From the NCBI RefSeq assembly GCF_014874095.1, contig NZ_JADBEB010000001.1:6324001-6388000 (forward strand): a DNA stretch of 64,000 nt, written 5' to 3'. Below are positions 34,673-42,846 of this stretch, in pieces. The notes beneath the pieces are model-generated. The model did no database searches and had not been told where the DNA came from. It saw nothing but the letters and a program-made list of their open reading frames with translations. Position 1 is the stretch's first letter. Every line of letters begins with the position of its first letter. A program made the translations under genes and the position numbers. This DNA comes from Plantactinospora soyae. Its GTDB lineage: Bacteria > Actinomycetota > Actinomycetes > Mycobacteriales > Micromonosporaceae.

Positions 34673-35861
34673 CGAGTGTCTGTCCGTTCGTGGCCTGGGG
34701 CTCCGGCTGCCGGGCATGACCGGGCCGGAAGACCTGGCCCGCCTGGTCGGCGGGGCGTCGGTGGCACCGTCGGAGGTACGGCGGTTCGAGGCCCCGTACA
34801 CCGATCTGGATCCGGTGGACCGGCTGGCCGCCGGTCCGGTCGAACCCCGGATGCCCCCGGGCGTCGCCGTCCGAGGGCTGCGGGCGGTGCCCCGCGAATC
34901 GCTGCTCGCGCTCGCCGCGGCGGTCACGGCGGAGGACGCCGCCTCGACGATCGGCACGCCGGTGACCGGTGCGCCGGTGACCGGGGTCGGCACACCGTCG
35001 GTCGGCGCGGCGTCGGTCGGCACACCGCCGGGCGGTACGCCGGTCTTCGCCGCCGATGTCGGTCCGGTCGCAGTGCTCTGGGCCAGTTCGAGTGCCGGGC
35101 TGGCCGAGTACGCCACCATCTGCGTCGAGGCCGCCGTGCTGGACCCGGGCCTGAGCAGCCCGATCATCGGTCCCGCGTCGGCGTTCAACGGACCGGCGGC
35201 GACGGTGTCCATCCGGCTCGGACTTGACGGACCGAACGAGACGGTCACCGGCGGTACGACGGCCGGGCTGACCGCCCTGATCGAGGCGGGTCGGTTCGTG
35301 GCCGACGGCGCGGCGACGCGGGCCCTGGTCGGCGCCTCGGCGACGGTGAGCCGGTGGAGCCTGGCCGGCCTGGCCGAGAACTTCGTCGCGGCCGAGGGCG
35401 CCGGATGTCTCGCGGTCCAGCCGTGGCGCGACGGCGACCCTGGCGTCCGCCTCGGGCGGTTCCGCCGGGTGGGCCTGGACCGGTCCCGGCTGGCGGCCGA
35501 ATGCCACGACCTGGTCCGCACCGCGCTGCTCACCGGCGGTGTCCGGGACGGAGCGCCCGGCGCCGGAGCGACGGCCGACGGGGGAGGCGGCGGCCTGGCA
35601 CCGTTGATCGTCTCAGCGCTCGACGTCGACCTGGTCGACGCGCTGACCCAGGAGTACCCCGGGCCGGTGTGGCACCTGGAACGGTCGCTCGGCGACTTCG
35701 GTGCGGCCGGCGGCTTCATGGCGGTGGCCTGTGCCGTCGCGTACTGCGCCAGCGTTCCGGCGCCGACGAGCATGCTCGCGCTGGCGATCGAACCGTCCGG
35801 AAACACCGCCATCATGGAGGTCTTCACATGGGAAGCGCCAACCTCGTCGAGCGGCTGGTAG
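34659..35861 (+). CDS. Ketosynthase-like partner lacking catalytic residues (CLF-like)
   Basis: About 400 residues from GTG 34659 (GGGCGAGA upstream, 14-bp overlap with the KS gene). The thiolase-type fold is recognisable: SSPIIGPASAFNGPAATVSI, the nucleophile-elbow region DGPNETVTGGTTAGLTALIE and the end SLGDFGAAGGFMAVACAVAY. At the Cys position the sequence has Gly-Thr-Thr, the first His motif (HGTGT) is missing and the second His is Asp. It lacks the Gln that marks classical chain-length factors. Residues about 97-128 are a Gly/Thr/Pro/Val repeat insertion. Likely a structural partner of the KS. Confidence 0.8.
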   Translation: MLPVSECLSVRGLGLRLPGMTGPEDLARLVGGASVAPSEVRRFEAPYTDLDPVDRLAAGPVEPRMPPGVAVRGLRAVPRESLLALAAAVTAEDAASTIGTPVTGAPVTGVGTPSVGAASVGTPPGGTPVFAADVGPVAVLWASSSAGLAEYATICVEAAVLDPGLSSPIIGPASAFNGPAATVSIRLGLDGPNETVTGGTTAGLTALIEAGRFVADGAATRALVGASATVSRWSLAGLAENFVAAEGAGCLAVQPWRDGDPGVRLGRFRRVGLDRSRLAAECHDLVRTALLTGGVRDGAPGAGATADGGGGGLAPLIVSALDVDLVDALTQEYPGPVWHLERSLGDFGAAGGFMAVACAVAYCASVPAPTSMLALAIEPSGNTAIMEVFTWEAPTSSSGW

Positions 35862-38110
35862 GGCGGCAACTCGCGCTCGGCCGGGGTGAGCGGGTCGCCT
35901 ACCTGGACCCGGACGGGCAACTCAGCTACGCGGAGTTGTACCGCGCGGTGCGCTGGTACGCGGCGCGGCTGGCCGGAGCCGGGATCCGACCCGGAGTCCG
36001 TGGGTTGATCGTCGCCGACGACGCCATTCCGACCGTGGTCGCGATCCTGGCACTGTGGTGGCGGGGCGCGGTCGCGGTTCCGGTGAGCCCGATGCTGACC
36101 GAGGCGGAGCTGGCGTTCATCGCCGAGGACTGTCAGGCCGGCTTCCTGCACGCCGACGAGCGCGGCGGCGAGCTGGCCACCCGGGCCGGCCTCGCCGGGC
36201 TGCCCCGGGGCGACGCGGGTTGGTCGGAGCACGGCAGTCCGCCGGCGCCGCCGCCGGTCAACCAGGACCCGTCCGAGGTGCTGCTGATCCAGTACACCTC
36301 GGGCAGTACCGGCAAGCCGAAGGGCGTGCTGCACAACGGATCCGGAGTGGAGGCCGTACTCGCGGGCTTCGGCCGGGTCCTCGACCTCCGGCCCGAGGAC
36401 ACCGTGCTCTCCACCGCCAAACTTCCCTTCGGGTACGGCTTCGGCAACTCGCTGCTCTTCCCGCTCGCCACCGGGGCGGCGGTGATCCTCAACCAGGGTC
36501 CGCCGGACGTCTACCGGCTCGCCGCGACGATCGCCCGGCACCGGCCGACCGTGCTCTGCGCGGTGCCCCGGATCTACGCCGCGCTGCTCGACCGGGCCCG
36601 CGCCGCGACGACTCCGACGGCCGCCGCGACTCCGACGGCCGCCGGGACTTCGACGACAGCCGGGACTTCGACGGCCGCCGCGAGCCCGACGGTGGGGCAG
36701 GCGGACGGGGCCGGCCCGCCCGACCTTCGCTCCGTGCGGCTCGCCGTATCGGCCGGCGAGCACCTGCCCGGGGCGCTCTGCGACGGGTTCACCCGAACCT
36801 TCGGGGTGCCACTGGTCAACGGCCTCGGCGCGACCGAGGTGCTGCACATCGTGGTCGCCACCCGGGGCAGCCGACCCGGGTCGACCGGGACCGCCGTGCC
36901 CGGCATGACGGTCAGCGTCCGGGACGACGCCGGTCACCCGCTGCCGGTCGGATCGGAGGGGCGGCTGCACGTGGCGGGCCCGTCCGTCGCCGCCGGCTAT
37001 CTGGACCGTCCCGAGTCGCAGGCCCGTACCTTCGCCGACGGCGGGGCGTACACCGGTGACATCGTCGCGCAGCAGCCGGACGGCGAACTCCGGTACCTGT
37101 GTCGGCACGACGACCTGATCAACATCGGCGGGTACAAGGTGTCACCCCTCGACGTGGAGGCGGCGGTGCGGGACCTGGCCGGGCTGGCCCAGTGTGTGGT
37201 GGTCGGGTCACGGGACCAGAACGGACTGGAGCAGGCGGTCGCCTACCTGGTACCGGCACCCGGGGCCGATCCGGTTCCGCTGCGCCAGAGCGCCCGGGCC
37301 GCCTTCCGGGCCGGGCTGCCACCGTTCAAGCGCCCCGCCGTCGTCGAGGTCGTCGAGCACCTGCCGACCACCTCCACCGGCAAGCTCGCCCGGTACAAGC
37401 TCCGGGCGGCGGGTACGGCGCCGGCGGTGGTCCGGATGCGGGTACTACGCGACGGTCCGGGACGGACCCTGGTCTGCATCCCGTACGCGGGCGGCTCGTC
37501 CGGGGCGTTCACCCGGTTGGCCCGGCACCTGCCCGGCTCCTGGCGGGTGGTGGCGGGCGAGGCGACGTACCGGGACGGCGTCACCATCGCCGACGCGGCC
37601 CGTGCCTGGTGGCAGGCGGGTACGCCGTACCTGTCCGACGGGGCGGTCCTGTTCGGACACAGCCTGGGCGCCGTGCTTGCCGCCGCGGTCGCCGACGCGG
37701 CCGGGGAGGGGCTGGCCGGTACGCAGGTCGTACTCTCCGCCCCGCCGCTGCTGCCCGGAGCGGAGCGCCCGGCGCTGGTCTCCGACGACGACGAGACGCT
37801 GCTGGCCGGGTTGCGCAGCACCGGGCTGCTGCCGACCAGCGGGCTGACCTCGGAGGAGATCATCCGGCTGCTGCTGCCCCGGTTCCGTCGGGACATCGCG
37901 CTCGCGCCGAACGGGTTCGAGGGCGTACGGACCCGGGCGGTGCACGTGCTGCTCGGTACCGACGACGGACTCTGTACCCGGGAGGCGCTGGCCGCCCGGA
38001 TCCCCGTCGACCGGATAGCCAGCCTGCACCTGATCACCGGCGACCACTACTTCGTCACCACCAATCCGGTGCAGACCGCCGAAGTGCTGGCCGGGATGTT
38101 CCAGGACTGA
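35828..38110 (+). CDS. Acyl-CoA/ACP ligase fused to type II thioesterase
   Basis: 760 residues from ATG 35828, preceded by GGAGGT. Residues 1-530 form an ANL adenylating enzyme of benzoate-CoA-ligase type: IQYTSGSTGKPKG (156-166), LPFGYGFGNSLLFPLATG, NGLGATE (331-337), YTGD (408-411) and the catalytic Lys519 in TSTGKL. A 30-residue Thr/Ala repeat linker (260-290) interrupts the domain. Residues 545-760 are a TEII alpha/beta hydrolase: GHSLG with Ser612, Asp712/713 and His740. Activates a carboxylic acid and loads it on CoA or on the operon's carrier protein, while the fused thioesterase releases product or edits mis-loaded carrier. A single-polypeptide fusion of the two is unusual. Confidence 0.9.
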   Translation: MGSANLVERLVGRQLALGRGERVAYLDPDGQLSYAELYRAVRWYAARLAGAGIRPGVRGLIVADDAIPTVVAILALWWRGAVAVPVSPMLTEAELAFIAEDCQAGFLHADERGGELATRAGLAGLPRGDAGWSEHGSPPAPPPVNQDPSEVLLIQYTSGSTGKPKGVLHNGSGVEAVLAGFGRVLDLRPEDTVLSTAKLPFGYGFGNSLLFPLATGAAVILNQGPPDVYRLAATIARHRPTVLCAVPRIYAALLDRARAATTPTAAATPTAAGTSTTAGTSTAAASPTVGQADGAGPPDLRSVRLAVSAGEHLPGALCDGFTRTFGVPLVNGLGATEVLHIVVATRGSRPGSTGTAVPGMTVSVRDDAGHPLPVGSEGRLHVAGPSVAAGYLDRPESQARTFADGGAYTGDIVAQQPDGELRYLCRHDDLINIGGYKVSPLDVEAAVRDLAGLAQCVVVGSRDQNGLEQAVAYLVPAPGADPVPLRQSARAAFRAGLPPFKRPAVVEVVEHLPTTSTGKLARYKLRAAGTAPAVVRMRVLRDGPGRTLVCIPYAGGSSGAFTRLARHLPGSWRVVAGEATYRDGVTIADAARAWWQAGTPYLSDGAVLFGHSLGAVLAAAVADAAGEGLAGTQVVLSAPPLLPGAERPALVSDDDETLLAGLRSTGLLPTSGLTSEEIIRLLLPRFRRDIALAPNGFEGVRTRAVHVLLGTDDGLCTREALAARIPVDRIASLHLITGDHYFVTTNPVQTAEVLAGMFQD
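36611..36682. repeat. Four in-frame 18-bp repeats in the ligase linker
   Basis: Units start at 36611, 36629, 36647 and 36665 (ACTCCGACGGCCGCCGCG and variants), with a degenerate fifth. Each encodes a six-residue Thr-Pro/Ser-Thr-Ala-Ala-Gly/Ala block within the ANL domain of the ligase. Copy number is likely to vary between strains. Confidence 0.8.
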
Positions 38111-38254
38111 CGCCCCGCCTCGGCGGCGGTCACTTCGCCTTGACGACGTGCGGGAACTGCTCGCCGCGGGCGGTGGCGTTCCGGGCGGGGCGCCATCGAG
38201 GTGATGCGACACGGATACTCCTGGCGTGGAGAGCGGGACAGATCTTCCGTTTAC

Positions 38255-38452
38255 TAGGTGATTTGCCCCACCCAGCCGTCGCCAGGCCACCTGCCGGTGG
38301 ATCCGCCAGTGGGTGTACGCGAACGTGCTGAGGAACAGCGCGGTCAACTGGATCACCGCGAAGAGGAAGGTCAGGTCGAAGAAGAGCTCTTCCCAGGTCA
38401 CCCCCCTTGTCCGACTGCTGGTGCTGCACCGCCTCAACATACCGATCACCAT
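38255..38452 (-). pseudogene. N-terminal fragment of an LtrA-like membrane protein
   Basis: From ATG 38452 the frame reads GVTWEELFFDLTFLFAVIQL then TALFLSTFAYTHWRIHRQVA, the first ~50 residues of low-temperature-requirement protein A (LtrA: ELFFDLVFVFAxxQ). After about 38255 the frame loses similarity and runs into shadow sequence of the ligase gene. The rest of the ~400-residue protein is missing. This fills the gap between the convergent ligase and permease genes. Confidence 0.65.
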
Positions 38453-38535
38453 TGGTGGTTTCGCCGGCTCGACGGATCCGGCGGGGGCGGTACGGAACCC
38501 GGGGCAGCCGACGGTGCCCCGGGTCCCGTACCGCG

Positions 38536-39399
38536 TCAGTCGACGTCCTCCCGGACCCGGGCGACCAGTTGGGTCGGATTGACGAACCGCAACGCGATCA
38601 CCAGGAGCACCAGCATCATGGCGGTGTACATGACCGCCATCGCGTCGATGGACTGTTGGGCCCGGATACCGGCCGCCGACATCGAGTAGTACAGCGCCAC
38701 GACCAGGGTCTGCGAATCCGGCCCGGCCGTGAGGAAGGTCAACTCGAACATCCCGACCGTACGCACCAGGACCAGGATCGAGGCGGCCAGGATCCCCGGG
38801 GTCAACAGGGGGGCGAGGATCCGGACGAAGATCTGCCGGGTACCGGCCCCACACATCCGGGCCGCCCGCTCCACCGCCGGGTCGATTTGCTCGATGAACG
38901 GCGTCATGGTGAGGATCACGAACGGCACCGAGGGCACCAGGTTCGCCAGCACCACCCCGGACAGGTGGCCGGCGAAGCCGTACTTGTAGAGCACCGTCGC
39001 CAGCGGAATGCCGTAGGTGATCGGCGGCATCAGGATCGGAAGCAGGAACAGCAGGTAGAGCAGCCGCCGGCCGGGGAACGAGCGACGGGCCAGCACGTAC
39101 GCCGCCGGCACCCCGACCAGCACCGAGATGCCGACCACCAGCAGCGACACCTCCAGGGTCACCACCAGCACCTGGAACAGGCCGAACTCCTGCCAGGACT
39201 GGCCGTACCACTTCGTGGTGAACTCCTGCGGGAACCAGGTGTCGAACCAGCGGTTGCCGAAGGAGCTGACCAGCACCGAACCGATCACGCCGGCCAGGTT
39301 GACGAAGAAGAACGCCACCACGCCCCAGATCAGCCAGGCGGCCGGCCTGGCGACCAGACGTCGACGGCGGCGCGCCAGAGTCGTTCCGGACGACGTCAT
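38536..39399 (-). CDS. ABC transporter permease (second)
   Basis: 287 residues, six predicted helices. BPD-type permease with the EAA loop around MTPFIEQIDPAVERAARMCG and AGTRQIFVRILAPLLTPGIL. The start overlaps the first permease's stop (ATGA). Belongs to the PotC/PhnV/ferric-iron-thiamine class of importer permeases. Last gene of the four-gene transporter operon (binding protein, ATPase, two permeases). Confidence 0.92.
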   Translation of the reverse strand: MTSSGTTLARRRRRLVARPAAWLIWGVVAFFFVNLAGVIGSVLVSSFGNRWFDTWFPQEFTTKWYGQSWQEFGLFQVLVVTLEVSLLVVGISVLVGVPAAYVLARRSFPGRRLLYLLFLLPILMPPITYGIPLATVLYKYGFAGHLSGVVLANLVPSVPFVILTMTPFIEQIDPAVERAARMCGAGTRQIFVRILAPLLTPGILAASILVLVRTVGMFELTFLTAGPDSQTLVVALYYSMSAAGIRAQQSIDAMAVMYTAMMLVLLVIALRFVNPTQLVARVREDVD

Positions 39400-40343
39400 C
39401 AGCCCTTTCCTCCCGCCGTCGCACCGGTGTAGAGCAGCGCCCGCCAGCCGAGTACGGCGGCGATCACCAGCAGTTCGACCAGCCCCATCAACACCGCGAT
39501 GGTGGCCGCCATCGGATAGTCGTACTGCACGTACGCCGCGTCGTACGCCGCGATCGAGATGACCCGGGTCGTACCGGCCGGGTCACCGACCAGGATGGCC
39601 GACGGGAAGACGCTGAACGCCAACACGAAGGTCAGGCAGAACGTGGTGGCGAGCCCGGGCGCCAGCAGCGGCAGCGTGATCCGGCGGAACCGCTGCCACC
39701 AGTTCGCCCCGAGGGTGGCGGCGGCCCGCTCCAACGTCGGGTCGATCCCCGACAGGTACGACAGCACCAGCAGGAACGCGAACGGGAAGCCGGTGATGAC
39801 GATGGAGAAGAACACGCCCCAGTAGTTGTTGGTGAGCCGGATCGGATCATCGGTCAGGCCGACGGCCAGCAGGGTCCGGTTGAACCAGCCGGTCGGGCCG
39901 AGGAAGTTGAGCAGCCCCTGTGCGGTCAGCACGGTGCCGAGGGTGATCGGCACCACCAGCACCGTGGTGAGCAGCCGCTTGCCCCGGAACCGGCCGCGCA
40001 TCCGGTAGGCGATCGGCACCGAGGCCGCGACGTTGAGCAGGGCCGCCGGCAGCGACAGCTTCAGGGTCGTCCAGATGGTGTCCCGGAGGTACGCGTCGGA
40101 GAAGAACTCCTGGTACGCGGCGAACGGGCCGCCCTCGGCCGGCTGGAACGACAGCCCGACGCCGTACCCGAACGGGTAGATGAAGAGCACCAGGATGAAG
40201 ACCGCGGCCGGGACCAGCAGCAGGAGTTGCCGGTCGATGCCCCGCTCGGCCAGCCGGTGCCGGAGCGCCACCCGCGTCCCGACCCGCGACCGGCCGTCCG
40301 GTGCAGGGTCGTCGGTGCGTGGTGGCGTCGCCGTGGCGCTCAC
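39399..40343 (-). CDS. ABC transporter permease (first)
   Basis: 314 residues with a basic cytoplasmic N-terminus (RVGTRVALRHRLAERGIDRQ) and six helices. The EAA loop is visible as LSGIDPTLERAAATLGANWW followed by QRFRRITLPLLAPGLATT. Overlaps both neighbours by 1-4 bp. Membrane channel half of the importer with the permease encoded at 38536-39399. Confidence 0.92.
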   Translation of the reverse strand: MSATATPPRTDDPAPDGRSRVGTRVALRHRLAERGIDRQLLLLVPAAVFILVLFIYPFGYGVGLSFQPAEGGPFAAYQEFFSDAYLRDTIWTTLKLSLPAALLNVAASVPIAYRMRGRFRGKRLLTTVLVVPITLGTVLTAQGLLNFLGPTGWFNRTLLAVGLTDDPIRLTNNYWGVFFSIVITGFPFAFLLVLSYLSGIDPTLERAAATLGANWWQRFRRITLPLLAPGLATTFCLTFVLAFSVFPSAILVGDPAGTTRVISIAAYDAAYVQYDYPMAATIAVLMGLVELLVIAAVLGWRALLYTGATAGGKG

Positions 40344-41464
40344 CGGGCACCCTCGACGGCCGGTCCCGGAGACACCGTGTCGACGGGCTCGTCCAGCAGG
40401 CCGGCGTCGGCCTCGTCCGTCGGAAAGACCAGCAGTCGTACGGGATCCACCGCGATCCCGATCCGGTCACCGAGGGTCGGACGCACCTCGGTACGCAGGT
40501 TGAACTGCACCCCCTCGGCGGTGCGGGCCTCGACCGCCACCTCGCGGCCCTGGTACTCGACCACCTCGACGACGGCCGGTACGCCCTCCTCCGGACCGGT
40601 GATCCGCAGGTCCTCGGGGCGGACTCCGGCGACCACCTCGGCCCCGGCGGACACCGGCCCGACCGGGGTGCCGACCAGCCGCAGCCCGTGACCGGTCACC
40701 ACCACCTCCGAGCCGGTACGCTCGTCCGCCCGCAACCGCAGCAGGTTGCGGTATCCCATGAAGTCGGCGACGTGCCAGTTCACCGGCCGGGTGTGCAACT
40801 CCTCCGGGGTGCCGATCTGCTGCACCCGGCCGGCGCGGAGCACCACCAGCCGATCCGCCAGAGACAGCGCCTCCTCCTGGTCGTGCGTGACGTACACCGT
40901 GGTCAGCCCCAGCGACTGGTGCAGCCGCCGGATCTCGGTACGCATCTCCAGCCGCAACTTTGCGTCTAGATTGGACAGCGGCTCGTCCATCAGTACGAGC
41001 GAGGGTTCCAGCACCACCGCGCGGGCGATGGCGACCCGCTGCTGCTGCCCGCCGGAGAGCTGTCCGGGCAGCTTGGTCGCGTGTTCCTCCAGCCGGACCA
41101 GCCGGATGGCCTCCTCGGTCCGGCGCCGGACCTCGGCCCGGGGCAGCCGACGCATCTGCAACCCGAAGGCGATGTTGCGACGTACCGACATGTGCGGGAA
41201 GAGCGCGTAGTTCTGGAAGACCATCCCGAAACCGCGTCGTTCCGCCGGCACCGTGTCGAGCCGGGTGTCGTCGGACCAGATGCTGCCCCGGGTCAGTGGG
41301 AGCAGGCCGGCCAGGCAGTTCAACGCGGTGGACTTACCGCAGCCCGACGGTCCGAGCAGGGCGATGAACTCCCCGCTGCGGACCGTCAGGTCGAGGTCGG
41401 TCAGCGCGTCGTGGCCGGCGAAGCTCCGCGTCACACCGTCCAGCCGCAGTTGCGCGAACTTCAC
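40340..41464 (-). CDS. ABC transporter ATP-binding protein (PotA/PhnT-like)
   Basis: 374 residues. Walker A LLGPSGCGKSTALNCLAG, Q-loop FQNYALFPHMSVRRNIAFGL, signature LSGGQQQRVAIARA, Walker B LVLMDEPLSNLDAK, H-loop VTHDQEEALSLADR, and a C-terminal TOBE-like domain (about 245-350). This layout is shared by spermidine, thiamine, iron and 2-aminoethylphosphonate importers, so the substrate cannot be set from sequence. Start 58 bp after the binding-protein stop; overlaps the first permease. Confidence 0.93.
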   Translation of the reverse strand: MKFAQLRLDGVTRSFAGHDALTDLDLTVRSGEFIALLGPSGCGKSTALNCLAGLLPLTRGSIWSDDTRLDTVPAERRGFGMVFQNYALFPHMSVRRNIAFGLQMRRLPRAEVRRRTEEAIRLVRLEEHATKLPGQLSGGQQQRVAIARAVVLEPSLVLMDEPLSNLDAKLRLEMRTEIRRLHQSLGLTTVYVTHDQEEALSLADRLVVLRAGRVQQIGTPEELHTRPVNWHVADFMGYRNLLRLRADERTGSEVVVTGHGLRLVGTPVGPVSAGAEVVAGVRPEDLRITGPEEGVPAVVEVVEYQGREVAVEARTAEGVQFNLRTEVRPTLGDRIGIAVDPVRLLVFPTDEADAGLLDEPVDTVSPGPAVEGAR

Positions 41465-41522
41465 TTGTTCCTGTCCTCTGTTCGTGACTGCGGGGCTCGC
41501 AAACCCGGCTCACTCCTCGCCC

Positions 41523-42734
41523 TCACTTGCTCACCTTTGCGCCGCCGATCTCGCGGTCCCATTTGCTGAACGCCTCGACCAGCGCCTTGGCGTCGAGCGG
41601 CACCTCGAGGGGGTTGTTGGCGATGAGTTGCTCGTACTCGGGCCGGCCGAACTGCTCGATCGCCTTGCGGCTGGCCTCCGGCGCCATCGACAGCGGCACG
41701 TCCTTGATCGCCGGCCCGGGGTAGAAGTAGCCCTGGTCGTACGCCTTGGCCTGCTGCTCGGGGGTCAGCATGTGGTTCAGCAGGGCCAGGATGGCGGCCT
41801 GCTTGTCCGTCGACACTCCCTTGGGGACGACCGCGTAGTGCGCGTCGGTGACCCAGTGGAAGCCCTCCAGCGTGCCGACCTTCGCCTCCTCCGGCACGGT
41901 GCCGAGCACCCGTGGGTTGATGTCCCAGCCGGTGGTGCTGACGATGATCTTCGCGGATCCGTTGGCCAGGTTCTTCATCGTCTCGCCGGTACCGGACGGG
42001 TAGAGGGTGACGTACTTGTTCAGTTCGGCGAGGTACGCCCAGGTCTTGGCCCAGCCGTTCACCGGGTCCTTCGGGTCCGTGTCGCCCAGCAGGTACGGCA
42101 GGCCCATCAGGAAGGTCCGGCCCGGTCCGGAGTTGGACGGCCGGGCGTACTGCACCGCACCCGGGTTGGCCTTGGCGTAGTCGAGCAGCGCCTGGGCACT
42201 GGTCGGCGGGTTCGGCACCTTCGCCGGCAGGTACTCGATCAGCGGCCCGGACGGGTAGTAGGTGACCGTCACGCCGTGGTCGCGGGCCAGCTTCTGCATC
42301 GCCGCCGCGCCGGGCAGGTAGTTCGCCATCCCGGACAGCCGGTCGGCATGGGTGGGCAGCAGCGGCGTCCACAGGTTCTGCTCGATGCCGGCCGCCAGCC
42401 CGTCCACACCGGTCAGCACCAGGTCGATCTCGACCCGGTTGGCGTCCTGCTGGGCCTTGACCTTGCCGACCAGCTCCGGCGAGGGCGACTTCGAGTACGT
42501 CACCTTCGACACCGTGTCCGAGTTCTTCGAGACGAAGTCGTCGATCATCGTCTGGGTGAGTTGCAGGTTGCCCGCGACGTCGAGAATGTTCAGCACGACC
42601 GGTGAACCGGGCTTGTCGGGGACCGCGCCTCCGCTCGGCCCGGGTTGCGCGGCCTCGGGCGCACCGCAGGCGGCGACCAGGCTCAGCGCGGTCAGGGCCG
42701 TGGCGGCGAACAGTCGGCGTTGGCTTCGACGCAT
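41523..42734 (-). CDS. ABC transporter solute-binding lipoprotein (family 1)
   Basis: 403 residues. Lipoprotein signal with lipobox LSLVAACGAP (Cys23). The mature part has the type II periplasmic-binding fold: VVLNILDVAGNLQLTQTMID, GVTVTYYPSGPLIEYLPAKV, FHWVTDAHYAVVPKGVSTDK. Captures substrate outside the membrane for the ATPase and permeases encoded downstream. Its neighbours on the far side (GH115 gene) hint at a carbohydrate, but the ATPase type fits small cationic or phosphonate solutes equally. Substrate open. Confidence 0.9.
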   Translation of the reverse strand: MRRSQRRLFAATALTALSLVAACGAPEAAQPGPSGGAVPDKPGSPVVLNILDVAGNLQLTQTMIDDFVSKNSDTVSKVTYSKSPSPELVGKVKAQQDANRVEIDLVLTGVDGLAAGIEQNLWTPLLPTHADRLSGMANYLPGAAAMQKLARDHGVTVTYYPSGPLIEYLPAKVPNPPTSAQALLDYAKANPGAVQYARPSNSGPGRTFLMGLPYLLGDTDPKDPVNGWAKTWAYLAELNKYVTLYPSGTGETMKNLANGSAKIIVSTTGWDINPRVLGTVPEEAKVGTLEGFHWVTDAHYAVVPKGVSTDKQAAILALLNHMLTPEQQAKAYDQGYFYPGPAIKDVPLSMAPEASRKAIEQFGRPEYEQLIANNPLEVPLDAKALVEAFSKWDREIGGAKVSK

Positions 42735-42846
42735 GGCATTCCCCTCTCTCTATGCTGCTACATGATGTCTCTCTATGCGGTGGCGGTCCGCGCCGGCCCC
42801 CGGGAAGGGCTGACGCGGACCGCCACCGGTTGGAGGATGTCGGGGA

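Noticed and set aside
33272-37108. 1278-residue minus-strand frame across the ACP/KS operon
   Set aside because: Very long but antisense; the plus strand encodes proteins with intact catalytic motifs. Long antisense frames are expected at this GC content.
37445-39424. 659-residue minus-strand frame linking the ligase antisense, LtrA fragment and permease antisense
   Set aside because: Only the ~50-residue LtrA-like piece (38255-38452) has protein-like character; the rest is shadow of the ligase and permease genes.
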